This document shows positions 1 through 9,100 of a stretch of DNA of 33,311 nt, in pieces. Positions within the stretch are counted from its first letter, which is position 1. Each line of letters opens with the position of its first letter. The stretch is taken from the NCBI GenBank assembly GCA_002449695.1, contig DJXI01000010.1, positions 10,063 to 43,373 on the forward strand, in the 5' to 3' direction. The position numbers and the translations under genes were made by a program. Source of the stretch: Verrucomicrobia bacterium UBA7008 (GTDB lineage Bacteria > Verrucomicrobiota > Kiritimatiellia > RFP12 > UBA1067). Below the pieces are notes generated by a model. That model had not been told where the DNA came from, made no database searches, and worked only from the letters and a program-made list of their open reading frames with translations.

Positions 1-1088
1 GCGGCCGCCGCGACCATGAAGACGGGCTTGCCGACGATGTCCGCCGTCGCGAGCGTCGCGGAATTGACGTCTTTGAAAATCTCCTCGAGCTCCGCGGCGG
101 TTTTGCCGCGGACGTCGCCGCCGAACAGCGTCTGCGTCGCCCCCTGCGCCGCGCGGAGGCCCGCCTCGCCGTGGATGAGCAGCGTCAGCTCCTCCGCGAG
201 CGCCTTCTGCGGGATGCGCGCTTCCGGGTGCGCCTTCATCTCGGCCTCGAGCGCGGCGATCTCGTCGAGCGACTTGAGCGAAAAGACCTTGAGATAGCGG
301 ATCACGTCCGCGTCGGCCGCGCGCAGGAAATACTGGTACCAGTCGTAGACGCTCGTCATCTCGGCGTTGAGGAAGAGCGCGTTGCCCTCGGACTTGCCGA
401 ACTTCCTGCCGGTCGAATCGAGGAGGAGCGGGAACGTGAGGCCGAACGCCGACTGGCCGCGCATCTTGCGCACGAGGTCGGTGCCCGCCGTGATGTTGCC
501 CCACTGGTCCGCGCCGCCGACCTCCATCCGGCAGCCGTAGTTGTCGAAGAGGTGCAGGAAGTCGTTGCCCTGGAGGATCTGGTAGCTGAACTCGGTGAAC
601 GTGAGCGCGCCCTCGCTCGCCTCAAGGCGCTTCTTGACCGACTCCTTCGCGAGCATCTGCGGCACGCGGAAGTTGATCGCGATGTCGCGCAGGAACTCGA
701 TGGCGCTCGTGCCCTTGTACCAGTCGTAGTTGTCGACGAGGATCGCGGCGTTGGGCCCGTCGAAATCAAGGACGCGCGCGAGGTTCTCGCGGATGCCCTT
801 CTTGTTCGCCTCGACCTGCTCGACCGTCAGCATGTTGCGTTCGATCGACTTGCCGCTCGGGTCGCCGATCAGTCCCGTCGCGCCGCCGACGAGCGCGATC
901 ACCCTGTGGCCCGCCATCTGGAGCCGCTTGAGGACCATGATGGAGACGAGGTTGCCCGCCTGCAGGCTGCGCGCGCTCGGGTCGAAGCCGCAGTAGATCG
1001 TCATCGGCTTTTCGAGCGCCGTTTCAATCGCGGGGTCGGTCAGCGCCTCGACCAGCCCGCGTGCCTTCAGTTCATCGATCAGTTTCAT
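1..1088 (-). CDS. tyrS: Tyrosine--tRNA ligase, C-terminus beyond window
   Basis: This cytoplasmic enzyme charges tRNA-Tyr with tyrosine. Reading the minus strand from the ATG at 1088 gives 362 residues with no stop before the window edge, so the C-terminal S4-like RNA-binding part is missing. The Rossmann domain opens with IYCGFDPSARSLQAGNL (about residues 31-47), followed by GGATGLIGDPSGKS, then GGADQWGN, and the KMSKS-type loop KFGKSEGNALFL near residues 229-240. The class I HIGH signature is degenerate (QAGN at 43-46): the first His is Gln and the last is Asn. HxGN forms are known in TyrRS, but loss of the first His is less usual. A GGAG Shine-Dalgarno lies about 12 nt upstream of the ATG. 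It sits 59 bp downstream of the GH35 gene and may share its transcript. The family assignment is secure. Confidence 0.93.
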   Translation of the reverse strand, partial: MKLIDELKARGLVEALTDPAIETALEKPMTIYCGFDPSARSLQAGNLVSIMVLKRLQMAGHRVIALVGGATGLIGDPSGKSIERNMLTVEQVEANKKGIRENLARVLDFDGPNAAILVDNYDWYKGTSAIEFLRDIAINFRVPQMLAKESVKKRLEASEGALTFTEFSYQILQGNDFLHLFDNYGCRMEVGGADQWGNITAGTDLVRKMRGQSAFGLTFPLLLDSTGRKFGKSEGNALFLNAEMTSVYDWYQYFLRAADADVIRYLKVFSLKSLDEIAALEAEMKAHPEARIPQKALAEELTLLIHGEAGLRAAQGATQTLFGGDVRGKTAAELEEIFKDVNSATLATADIVGKPVFMVAAA

Positions 1089-1147
1089 CAGTCTGTTTTC
1101 TCCGGTTGTTCAGTCGTTCGTTCGGTCGGTTCCTTCGCCGCGCGCGG

Positions 1148-3571
1148 TCACTTCACCAGCCGGTCGCCGAGGTAGAAGCGCCACGCCTTCACGCGGCCGT
1201 TGCGGTTGTCCTGGCGCGGCGTGTAGCGGAAGCCCGCGACCGCCGCCGGCGCGCCGAGGTCGACGACGAGCGCGTGCGGCCCCTTCGCCCGGTCCGTGCT
1301 CCAGCGCGAATGCCAGAAGTTCGAGATCTGCCCGTCGATCGCGTTCTCCGCCGTGCCGTCCTCCTTCATCGCCTCCTCGCTGGAGACATGGACGAACGTC
1401 CAGGCGGCGTGCGGCAGGCTCTCGCCCTTCTCGTCGAGGAGCTCGAACTCCGCCAGCGACGCGATGTCGCCGCCCGCCCAGGCGCTGTCGACCACGAACG
1501 CGAACTGGCGCGCCGTGACCGTCCTGAAGTCGGCCGAGCAGTCCGCGCAGCCGTCCGCCGTCGCGCGCAGCCACACCTCCTGCGCCTCCGCGCGATCGGG
1601 GAATTCGCCCTTCGCCGCCGGCGCGTCCGGCAGCGCGAGCGGCGCGTTGGCGCGCTTCGGCGCGGTGATGAAGTCGCTCTCCGGGTGCAGCTCGTCCAGA
1701 ACGGGCGTGTCGACGAACGTGAGGCCCTTCATCGGCACGTTGCCGCCGAAGTCGAAGACGGTGAATTCGTTCGCGCCCTCCTTCAGCCAGCAGCCCGGCA
1801 CGAACATCGTCTGCGTCGGCCCGATGCCCCAGAAGCGGCCAAGCGGATGGCCGTTCACCCAGACGTGCCCCTTCTTCCAGCCGCGTACGAGCAGGAACGT
1901 ATCGGGTAGAGTTGAGAGTTGAGAATGGAGAGTTGAGAGTTGAGAGTGAGTGGAGTATTGAGGGGGGATGGAGACCGTGAAGCGCTTGTAGAGGCCCGGC
2001 GTGTCGGACGGCACGGTCCGGCAGTAGAACGCGCTCGCCGGCTCCAGCGCCGCGTCCGGCCCGTAGGCGACCGCGACCCAGCCCGTCAGCTCCTCGCCGT
2101 TCAGCGTCACGGGCGGCAGCAGGCCCTTCTCCGCATGGTTCATCGCCGCGCCGAAGTTGTAGCGGCTCATGTGCGTGACGAGGATCGCGAGGCAGAGCGT
2201 GCCGTCCGGCACGACGACGCCGCGGCCCGGGAAGCGGCGGTCGAGAAAGCCCAGGAACTTCATGGTGACGTTGTCCAGCACGATCGCCTGGTCGCGCAGG
2301 TTCGGCGCCTTCAGGATGCCGCCCCGGCCGCCCTTGAGCATCACGCCGTAGGCGACGGGACCGTAGCCCTGGCCGAGCCGCTCCATCGGCAGCGGACGGT
2401 CGTGCTGCGCGAGGTCCGTGAACGAGGGTTGGTTGGCCGGCACCATCAGCTCCGCCTCGGCGTCGCTCGTGAACGCCATGCGCGGCAGCGGCGCGGGCGG
2501 CTCGGGGAGCGCGGCGCGCTCGGCGTCCGTCATGTACTTCTTCATGAGTTCGCGCAGCGCGAAGAACTTCGGCGTCGCGCAGCCCTGCTCCGAGATCGGC
2601 GCTTCGTAGTCGTAGCTGGAGGTCTGCGGCTGGAACGGCGCGTTCATGCCCGCCCACCAGCCGAACGACGTGCCGCCGTGCGCCATGTAGAGCGAGAACG
2701 AGCCGCCGACGGACAGCATGTAGTCGATGTCGTCGATCATCGCCTGCGCGGGCTTGGTGTGGTGCGGCAGCCCCCACGAGTCGAACCACGCGGGGTAGTA
2801 TTCGCCGCACATCAGGGGGCCGCGCGGCTGGACTTCGCGCAGCTTCGCGAAGCCGTTCTTCGGATTCGAGCCGAAGTTCACGACCTTGACCACCTCGTCG
2901 ATCGCGCCGTTCTTCAGCTGGTAGGCGGGGTTGCACGTGAAGATCGGCACGTCGAAACCCGCCGCGCGGAGCGTCTCGTAGAGTGCGCGGATGTAGTCGT
3001 CGTCTTCGCCGAAGAAGCCGTACTCGTTCTCGTCCTGGACCATCAGGATCGGGCCGCCGTGCGTGATTTGCAGGCCGCGCAGCTCGTCGGCGACGCGCCG
3101 CAGGTACCGCTTGGCCGGTTCGAGAAACCGCGCGTCGCGCGTGCGGACCTTCACCTTGTCCGCGCCTTGGTCGAGGAGCCACCACGGCAGTCCGCCGAAC
3201 TCCCACTCCGCGCACGTGTAGGGGCCGGGCCGGAGCACGACCCACATGCCCTCCTCCTGCGCGATGCGGCAGAACGCGGCGACGTCCTTCTCGCCCGTGA
3301 AGTCGTACGCCCCGCGTGCCATCTCATGGTAGTTCCAGAACATGTAGGCGCAGACGGCGTTGAGGCCCATCGCCTTGCACATCCGGATGCGGTGGCGCCA
3401 GTACGCGCGCGGCACGCGGGCGAAATGCAGCTCGCCGCAGCGGATCTGGAACGGACGGCCGTCCAGCAGGAACGCGTCGCGTTCCATCGACACCTCGAAC
3501 GTATGGGCCGGCGCGGCAAAACCGCCGCGCACGAGTCCCAGCAGGCCCACGGCCAGAATCAGTCGCTTCAT
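1148..3571 (-). CDS. Secreted GH35 beta-galactosidase with partial F5/8-type C domain
   Basis: This is a predicted exported exo-beta-galactosidase of 807 residues. A signal peptide (MKRLILAVGLLGLVRGGFA) precedes a GH35 TIM barrel. The acid/base Glu is visible in VQDENEYG (about residue 180) and the nucleophile Glu in GPLMCGEYYPAWFDSWG (about residue 265). Jelly-roll domains follow. The last ~110 residues resemble a discoidin/CBM32-like F5/8 type C domain (NAIDGQISNFWHSRWS, then VVDLGAPAAVAGFRYTPRQ), but the protein stops at FYLGDRLVK, before the usual last strands of that fold. About residues 541-555 (STHSQLSTLHSQLSTLP) are encoded by a 7-bp repeat array and break an otherwise normal domain. 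An AAGGGGG Shine-Dalgarno precedes the ATG. The gene lies 33 bp downstream of cpaB. Confidence 0.92.
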   Translation of the reverse strand: MKRLILAVGLLGLVRGGFAAPAHTFEVSMERDAFLLDGRPFQIRCGELHFARVPRAYWRHRIRMCKAMGLNAVCAYMFWNYHEMARGAYDFTGEKDVAAFCRIAQEEGMWVVLRPGPYTCAEWEFGGLPWWLLDQGADKVKVRTRDARFLEPAKRYLRRVADELRGLQITHGGPILMVQDENEYGFFGEDDDYIRALYETLRAAGFDVPIFTCNPAYQLKNGAIDEVVKVVNFGSNPKNGFAKLREVQPRGPLMCGEYYPAWFDSWGLPHHTKPAQAMIDDIDYMLSVGGSFSLYMAHGGTSFGWWAGMNAPFQPQTSSYDYEAPISEQGCATPKFFALRELMKKYMTDAERAALPEPPAPLPRMAFTSDAEAELMVPANQPSFTDLAQHDRPLPMERLGQGYGPVAYGVMLKGGRGGILKAPNLRDQAIVLDNVTMKFLGFLDRRFPGRGVVVPDGTLCLAILVTHMSRYNFGAAMNHAEKGLLPPVTLNGEELTGWVAVAYGPDAALEPASAFYCRTVPSDTPGLYKRFTVSIPPQYSTHSQLSTLHSQLSTLPDTFLLVRGWKKGHVWVNGHPLGRFWGIGPTQTMFVPGCWLKEGANEFTVFDFGGNVPMKGLTFVDTPVLDELHPESDFITAPKRANAPLALPDAPAAKGEFPDRAEAQEVWLRATADGCADCSADFRTVTARQFAFVVDSAWAGGDIASLAEFELLDEKGESLPHAAWTFVHVSSEEAMKEDGTAENAIDGQISNFWHSRWSTDRAKGPHALVVDLGAPAAVAGFRYTPRQDNRNGRVKAWRFYLGDRLVK
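1908..1949. repeat. In-frame heptad array, six units
   Basis: Six consecutive 7-bp units of the type AGAGTTG (two of them variant) lie inside the GH35 gene. On the coding strand they read as CAACTCT heptads. Three units make 21 nt, so the encoded peptide repeats every seven residues (STLHSQL). The flanking protein sequence is ordinary GH35. Confidence 0.9.
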
Positions 3572-3604
3572 GTCATCCCCCTTCGGTTGCGGCGGTTCGC
3601 CCGC

Positions 3605-4417
3605 CTACTTCGCGCCCAGCTTCTGGAGCTGGCGCTTCTGGTTCAGTTCCTCGATCTCGCCGCGGATCTTCTCGAAATCCACCGTCGGCAGCTCCTTCTC
3701 GGTCGACGTGTCGTTGCGGTTGCGCAGCGTAAGGACGAGCCGCCCCTTGATCTGCTCCGCGAACGCCAGCATCTCCGCCTCGCGCGGCGTCACTTCGAGC
3801 GTCACCGTCGAAAAACCGCCGCCCGCGCCGTAGGTCGGCTGCTGCGTCTTCGCCGTCTCGCGGCCCGTCGCCAGCACGAGCACGTTCTGGAGGATCGTGC
3901 ACGTCACCAGATCGCCGCGCTTGAGCGTGCCCGCGTCGTCCGGGAACGCGAAGGTGCCGATCACGTCCACATGGTCGTTGGGCCGGACCATGCCCGAGAC
4001 GGAGGCCGCGCCCGTCACGTTGACCGAGATCGCGCGCATCTGCTTCTTGATGTCGGACGAAAGCCCCCGCGCCGAGGGGTTGCCGCCCTCGATGTCGCTC
4101 CAGAACAGCACCTCGCCCTTCGCGCGCATCACGAGCATCTTCTTGCCCAGCACCTCGCGGTAGTCCTGCCGCTCGACCGCCTGGCCGTTCAGGCCCATCT
4201 GGGGGACGACGAGCGAGCCGATCTCCGCGTCGGAGAGGACCGCGCCCGCCGGCACGTCCTTCTTGAAGACGACCGCCTCGATCGTGCCGAAGCGCCGCAG
4301 GAGCGCCTCTTTCCGCGCGGTGACCTCGGCCTCCTTCGCGGCGAGGTAGACGCGCGTGAGGACCGCCGCGAGAAGCCCCGCGACGAGACTGACGATCAGG
4401 ATGATCTTGCGCTTCAT
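3605..4417 (-). CDS. cpaB: CpaB/RcpC-like Flp pilus assembly protein (orphan)
   Basis: This 270-residue protein has one N-terminal membrane anchor (IILIVSLVAGLLAAVLTRVYLA) followed by a SAF-type domain: VVFKKDVPAGAVLSDAEIGSLVV, a LGKKMLVMRAKGEVLFWSDIE region, then AISVNVTGAASVSGMVRPNDHVDVIGTF. The last is the conserved CpaB/RcpC core. The C-terminus is charged (GEIEELNQKRQLQKLGAK). In Flp/Tad pili, CpaB is an inner-membrane or periplasmic assembly factor. No other tad gene is in the window. Its ATG lies one base after the fhs stop (TGAGATG), so it is probably translated by coupling to fhs, an odd partner. The family is confident; its role here is unknown. Confidence 0.85.
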   Translation of the reverse strand: MKRKIILIVSLVAGLLAAVLTRVYLAAKEAEVTARKEALLRRFGTIEAVVFKKDVPAGAVLSDAEIGSLVVPQMGLNGQAVERQDYREVLGKKMLVMRAKGEVLFWSDIEGGNPSARGLSSDIKKQMRAISVNVTGAASVSGMVRPNDHVDVIGTFAFPDDAGTLKRGDLVTCTILQNVLVLATGRETAKTQQPTYGAGGGFSTVTLEVTPREAEMLAFAEQIKGRLVLTLRNRNDTSTEKELPTVDFEKIRGEIEELNQKRQLQKLGAK

Positions 4418-4418
4418 C

Positions 4419-6182
4419 TCAGAAGAGCCCCTTCACCTTGCCGGTTTCCACGTCGACGTCGATGCGGCGGTACGCGGGCGACGCGGACGTGCCCGGCATC
4501 AGCTTGATCTCGCCCGCGACCGGTACGATCAGCCCCGCGCCCTGGTAGATGAGGACGTCCTTGACCGGCATGCGCCAGCCGCGCGGACGGCCCAGCAGCT
4601 TCGGGTCGTGCGACAGCGAATACTGCGTCTTCGCGATGCAGATCGGCAGCCGCGCCGTCTCGGGATTCGCCTGGAACGCCGCGAGCTTTTCGAGCGCCGC
4701 CGGCTCGAAGTCGACGCCGTCGCCGCCGTAGACTTCCCTGACCTGCTTCTCGATGCGGTCCTTGAGCGGCTCGGCGAGATCGCAGAGAAACGCGAAATTG
4801 TTGGGCGCGTCGCACGCCTGGATGACCGCCCGGGCGAGATCGAGCGCGCCCTCGCCGCCCTTGAGCCAGTGGTCGCTGACCGCGAACGTCGCGCCCGCGC
4901 GCTCGGCGACGCGCCGCACGAGGTCGCGCTCCGCGGGCGTATCGGTGTAGAACGCGTTGAGGCAGACGACGGGCTGCACGCCCGCGCGCCGGATGATGTC
5001 GATGTGCGCGAGCAGGTTGTCGCAGCCCTTCTCCAGCAGCTCCAGGTTCTCCGTCGTGTAGACGGGATCGAGCGGCAGGCCCGCCTTCACCGCCGGCGCG
5101 CCGCCGTGCGCCTTGAGCGCGCGCACCGTCGCGACGAGCACGACCGCGTCGGGCTTGAGGCCCGAGCAGCGGCACTTGATGTTCCAGAACTTCTCGAAGC
5201 CCATGTCGCTCGCGAAGCCCGACTCCGTGACGACGTAATCGCCGAGCGCGCACGCGAGCCGGTCCGCGACGACCGAGTTCTGTCCGATCGCGATGTTGGC
5301 GAAGGGACCCGCGTGGACGAACATCGGCTGGCCCTCGATCGACTGCATCAGCGTCGGCTGGATCGCGTTGACGAGCAGCGCGCACATCGCGCCGTCCACC
5401 TCGAGGTCGGCCGTCGTCACCGGCGCGCCCGCCTTCGTGTAGGCGACGATGATCTTGGCGAGGCGGCGGCGCAGGTCCGCGAGATCGGCGCTCATCGCGA
5501 GGATCGCCATCACCTCCGAGGCGACCGTGATGTAGAAGCCGCTCGCGCAGTTGAAGCCGTCGAGCTTTCCGCCGCGCCCGATCTCGATGTTCCTCAGGCC
5601 CTGCGCGCAGAAGTCCATCGCCCAGCGGAACTGGATGCGTTCGGGGTCGATGTCGAGGCGCTTCAATCCGCGCTCCGCGAGCCAGGCGTCGTCGTGGTTG
5701 CGCTCGTGCTGCATGCGCGCGTTGAGGGCGACCATCGCGAGGTTGTTCGCGTTCGTGATCGCGTCGATGTCGCCCGTGAGCCCCAGCGAGAGCGCCGTCA
5801 GCGGCACGACCTGCGCCAGGCCCCCGCCCGCCGCGCTGCCCTTGATGTTGAACGTCGGCCCGCCCGACGGCTGGCGCACGCACCCGATCACCTTCTTGCC
5901 GAGCTTGCCGAGGCCCTCGACGAGACCGAGCGTCGTCGTCGTCTTGCCCTCGCCGAGCGCGGTCGGGGTGATGGCGGTCACGTCGATGTACTTGCCGCGC
6001 CGGCCCGCGCCCACGCGCTTGAGGACCTTGGTGACGTCCACCTTGGCGAGCACCCTGCCGTACGGCGTCCATTCGTCGTCCCGGAGGCCCAGTTCGGCCA
6101 CGAGTTCGGCGGCGGGTTTCAGCGTTTCCTCGGCAGCTTCGGCGATCTGCCAGTCCTTCATCTTTGTCGGATCGAGTTTCAT
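4419..6182 (-). CDS. fhs: Formate--tetrahydrofolate ligase
   Basis: This enzyme catalyses ATP-dependent formation of 10-formyltetrahydrofolate from formate and THF, feeding one-carbon metabolism in the cytoplasm. The 587-residue protein is close to the family length (about 557). It carries the phosphate-binding loop TPTALGEGKTTTTLGL (about residues 72-87), then RQPSGGPTFNIKGSAAGGG, ITNANNLAMVALNARMQHE, FVHAGPFANIAIGQNS and the C-terminal LMPGTSASPAYRRIDVD. The start ATG at 6182 has no Shine-Dalgarno. A strong extended -10 element ends 7 nt upstream, so the message is predicted to be leaderless. The upstream debranching-enzyme gene stops only 13 bp before. The cpaB-like gene follows after one base. 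Confidence 0.96.
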   Translation of the reverse strand: MKLDPTKMKDWQIAEAAEETLKPAAELVAELGLRDDEWTPYGRVLAKVDVTKVLKRVGAGRRGKYIDVTAITPTALGEGKTTTTLGLVEGLGKLGKKVIGCVRQPSGGPTFNIKGSAAGGGLAQVVPLTALSLGLTGDIDAITNANNLAMVALNARMQHERNHDDAWLAERGLKRLDIDPERIQFRWAMDFCAQGLRNIEIGRGGKLDGFNCASGFYITVASEVMAILAMSADLADLRRRLAKIIVAYTKAGAPVTTADLEVDGAMCALLVNAIQPTLMQSIEGQPMFVHAGPFANIAIGQNSVVADRLACALGDYVVTESGFASDMGFEKFWNIKCRCSGLKPDAVVLVATVRALKAHGGAPAVKAGLPLDPVYTTENLELLEKGCDNLLAHIDIIRRAGVQPVVCLNAFYTDTPAERDLVRRVAERAGATFAVSDHWLKGGEGALDLARAVIQACDAPNNFAFLCDLAEPLKDRIEKQVREVYGGDGVDFEPAALEKLAAFQANPETARLPICIAKTQYSLSHDPKLLGRPRGWRMPVKDVLIYQGAGLIVPVAGEIKLMPGTSASPAYRRIDVDVETGKVKGLF

Positions 6183-6189
6183 GGTGTGT

Positions 6190-6198
6190 AGTATATCA
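6190..6198 (-). promoter_or_regulatory. Extended -10 promoter of fhs, leaderless
   Basis: The minus strand reads TGATATACT, then seven bases, then the fhs ATG. The TATACT hexamer is 6190-6195 and the TG extension is 6196-6198. The expected start of transcription falls on or within a base or two of the start codon. The TGA of this element is also the stop codon of the upstream debranching-enzyme gene. Confidence 0.7.
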
Positions 6199-9100
6199 CA
6201 TTTTCCCCTTCAGCTTCAGCCAGACGCGCAGGACTTCGCTCACGCTCCAGGCCTGCGCGGCGCACCCCTTCTGCGCGTGCGGCGCGTCGCCGTCGGCGAT
6301 CTCGCTCATGTGGCAGAGGCACCCCGCGTTCAGGTTTTCGACGGCGCTCGCGAGCAGCTGGCGCGCCGTCTCGGCGCCGGCCCAGCCCGTCGCCGCCATC
6401 GCCTCGGCGTAGAGCGCGAACGGCCACGCCCACACCGTCCCGTTGTGGTAGGCGGGTTTGCGGCTCGTATCCTCGTCGCCCGCGTACGTGCCGCGGTAGA
6501 GCGGATGGTCCGCGTTGAGCGAGCGGATGCCGCCCGGCACGAGCAGTTCCTCGGTCGCCGTCAGGATCGACGTGTCGTCGACGATGCCGAGCGACAGGAG
6601 GAAGAGCTGGTTCGGCCGGATCGTGTCCTCCGGCACGGCGCGCGCGGCCGGTTCGCCGTTCGGCGCGGCGAGGCAGTCCCAATAGCCGACGGGCGCCTTG
6701 AAATACTTCTGGAGCGACGCCGTGGCGCGCGCGGCGGTTTCGCCGCGGCCGACGAAGCGGAGCGCGGAGATCCACAGCGCCTGGATCTCGACGGGATAGC
6801 CGACGCGCGGCGTGCACGCGGGATAGTTCGTGTCCATCCACGTGAAGTGCGACGGCGACCAGACGAGGCACGAGTCAGGATCGACCTTGATCCCGTTCGG
6901 CGTTCCCTTGAGGTAGCTGGCGACGAGGCGCTCGCAGGTTTCCTTCAGCCCGGCGGCCGCCGCCGGCGCGGACGCGGCGATCTCCTCCACGCAGCGGATG
7001 AACCAGAGCTGCGCGTCGGTCGTGTCGCGGTTGCCCGCCGTCGCGCCGTAGATGATGTTCGGCAGCGTGCCGTTCTCCTCGAACGCCGCGAAGGCCGCCA
7101 GGATCTGGGCGGCCGGCGCGATCATTCCCGCGGCGATCATGCCGCGCAGGAAGATGAACGTGTCGCGGCCCCAGTCGAGGAACCACGGGTAGCCCGCGAT
7201 GACCGTCTTCAGGTCGTCGCGCTTGACGATGAAAAGTTCGAGCGCCTGGCGGAGCGCCTCTTCAATCCCGAGCGTGTCGCAGGGCGACGGGACGGGCGCG
7301 GGATACGAGACGCGAGACGCATCGACGTCGCCCAGCGCGCCTGTCAGCGTGACGCTTTCGCCCACGTGCAGGTCGGCCGACACCCAGCCGGGGCTGAAGA
7401 GGTCGCCCGCGCCGTCCTGGCCGCGCGCCGCCTCCTCGGGATGCGCCACGTTGTACGTCCACTGCGGCTCGTGGTGGTACGCGCCGCCCGCGACGCGCAG
7501 GCGGAACGTCTCGCCGTAGGGCGAAAAATCAAACCCGTCGCCGACGGCGCGCACGCCCTTCGCGAACGTCTCCTCCAGCTGGTACGCCTTCGTCGTCGCA
7601 TGGAAGCTGCGCCATTCGATGTCGGGGCGGAAGACGAGCCGCACCTGGTCGTGGACGTCCTCCTCGCCCGCGTCGTAGCGCTCGACCTTCAGCTGCGCCG
7701 CGTTCGCGCCGGGCGCGAGGCGGGCCGTGAAGCGGAACGCCGTCATCCGGCCCATGCCGCACGGCACGTGGAAATCCCACGCGGCGAAGCGGCCCGCCGG
7801 ATCAGCCGTGAACCGGACGACGCAGCGGCGGTCGAACTCGCGCGCGTACCCTTCGCGCTGGAGCCACGCGCGCGTGCGCGCCCACAGGTTGAGGCGGTCG
7901 CTCGGGCAGTTCGGGTTGGGGTTGGCCGCCAGGAGCGCGTCATACTGGCTCTGGACGAGCCCCCAGCCGATGCGCAGCTGGCTCGCCGCGCCCGCGCCGT
8001 TCGAGAGGATCGTGCGGTATTCGGGATGACGGCGCACCTCGTCGCCGTGCAGCGCGAGCTTCACCTTCGCGCACGCGCTGCGCGGCGGCACGAGGAAGCG
8101 CGAATGGACGCGGCGCGCATGGCCCGGCTCGTAGACGACCATCATGAGGTCGAGCGCGCGGCACGCCGTGCCGTCGCCCTTGTAGTGCGGCGCGTCGAAG
8201 AGCGCCGTGTGGCGGCCCGCCGCCGTGCGCGAGCGGTAGACGCGCAGCGTCTTGCCCGTCGCGGGGTCGTTGAGGCGCACGCGGAAATGGTGCGGCGCGG
8301 AGACTTCCACCCATTCGTTCTCCGGCACCACCACGTCGCGCCGCGTGTCGCGCGGATAGACCCAGTGGAAGCGCGCCGTGCGCACCGCATCCGGCGCCGG
8401 TTCGGTGCGCGCCGCCGCCGTCGCGCCGGACGCCGGACGGCACGCGAGGCAGAGGACTTCGCCGGGCGCGAGACGGACGGGGCCCGTGATCGCGACCTTG
8501 CGCTGCGTGACGAGATCGAACGCCTCGCCCGCCGGGAAGCGCCGCAGGTCCCATTCGACGTGCGCCTCCTTCGCGCAGTCGAGGTTCGCGAGGACGAGGA
8601 CGGGCGGCTGATCCTTCTTCTCGCGCACGACGGCGAGCGTGTTGCCGTCGCCGCGCGTGACAACCTCCAGGTGGCTCGCGCCCTCGAAGCTCGGATGCGT
8701 CGCGAGGATGAAATTGAGCGTGGCGATGAGATCGACCATGTTCGATTTCGCGCCCCAGTTGAGGTCGTTCTTGCCGTGGACGTCGATCTTCTCCGTGCAG
8801 AACCACTCCACGCCGTTGGCCATGCCCCACGCGCCCTGCCAGCTCAGGAGCGCGGAGAGCTGCACGCGCAGCTTCGCGTACGTCTCGCCGCCCTTCGCGA
8901 GGCGGTCGTTGTCGTGCGTCTCGGCGAAATGGACGAGCGTGCCGTACGTCTCGCTGCGCTGGATCGCGCCGGGGAGATACCACTCGAACGCGCCGCGGTC
9001 GTACGTCTGGAAGACTTCGGAGTAGGCCCAGTCGAGGTTCGATTCGGCGAGGAGCCGGTCGGTGACGCGCAGGTCGCCGCCGAGCCCTTCGAGCATGAAG

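Noticed and set aside
1940..4507. 855-residue open frame on the plus strand across GH35 and cpaB
   Set aside because: It is antisense to two well-supported genes and is Arg/Ala/Leu-rich nonsense typical of GC-rich shadows; no family motif.
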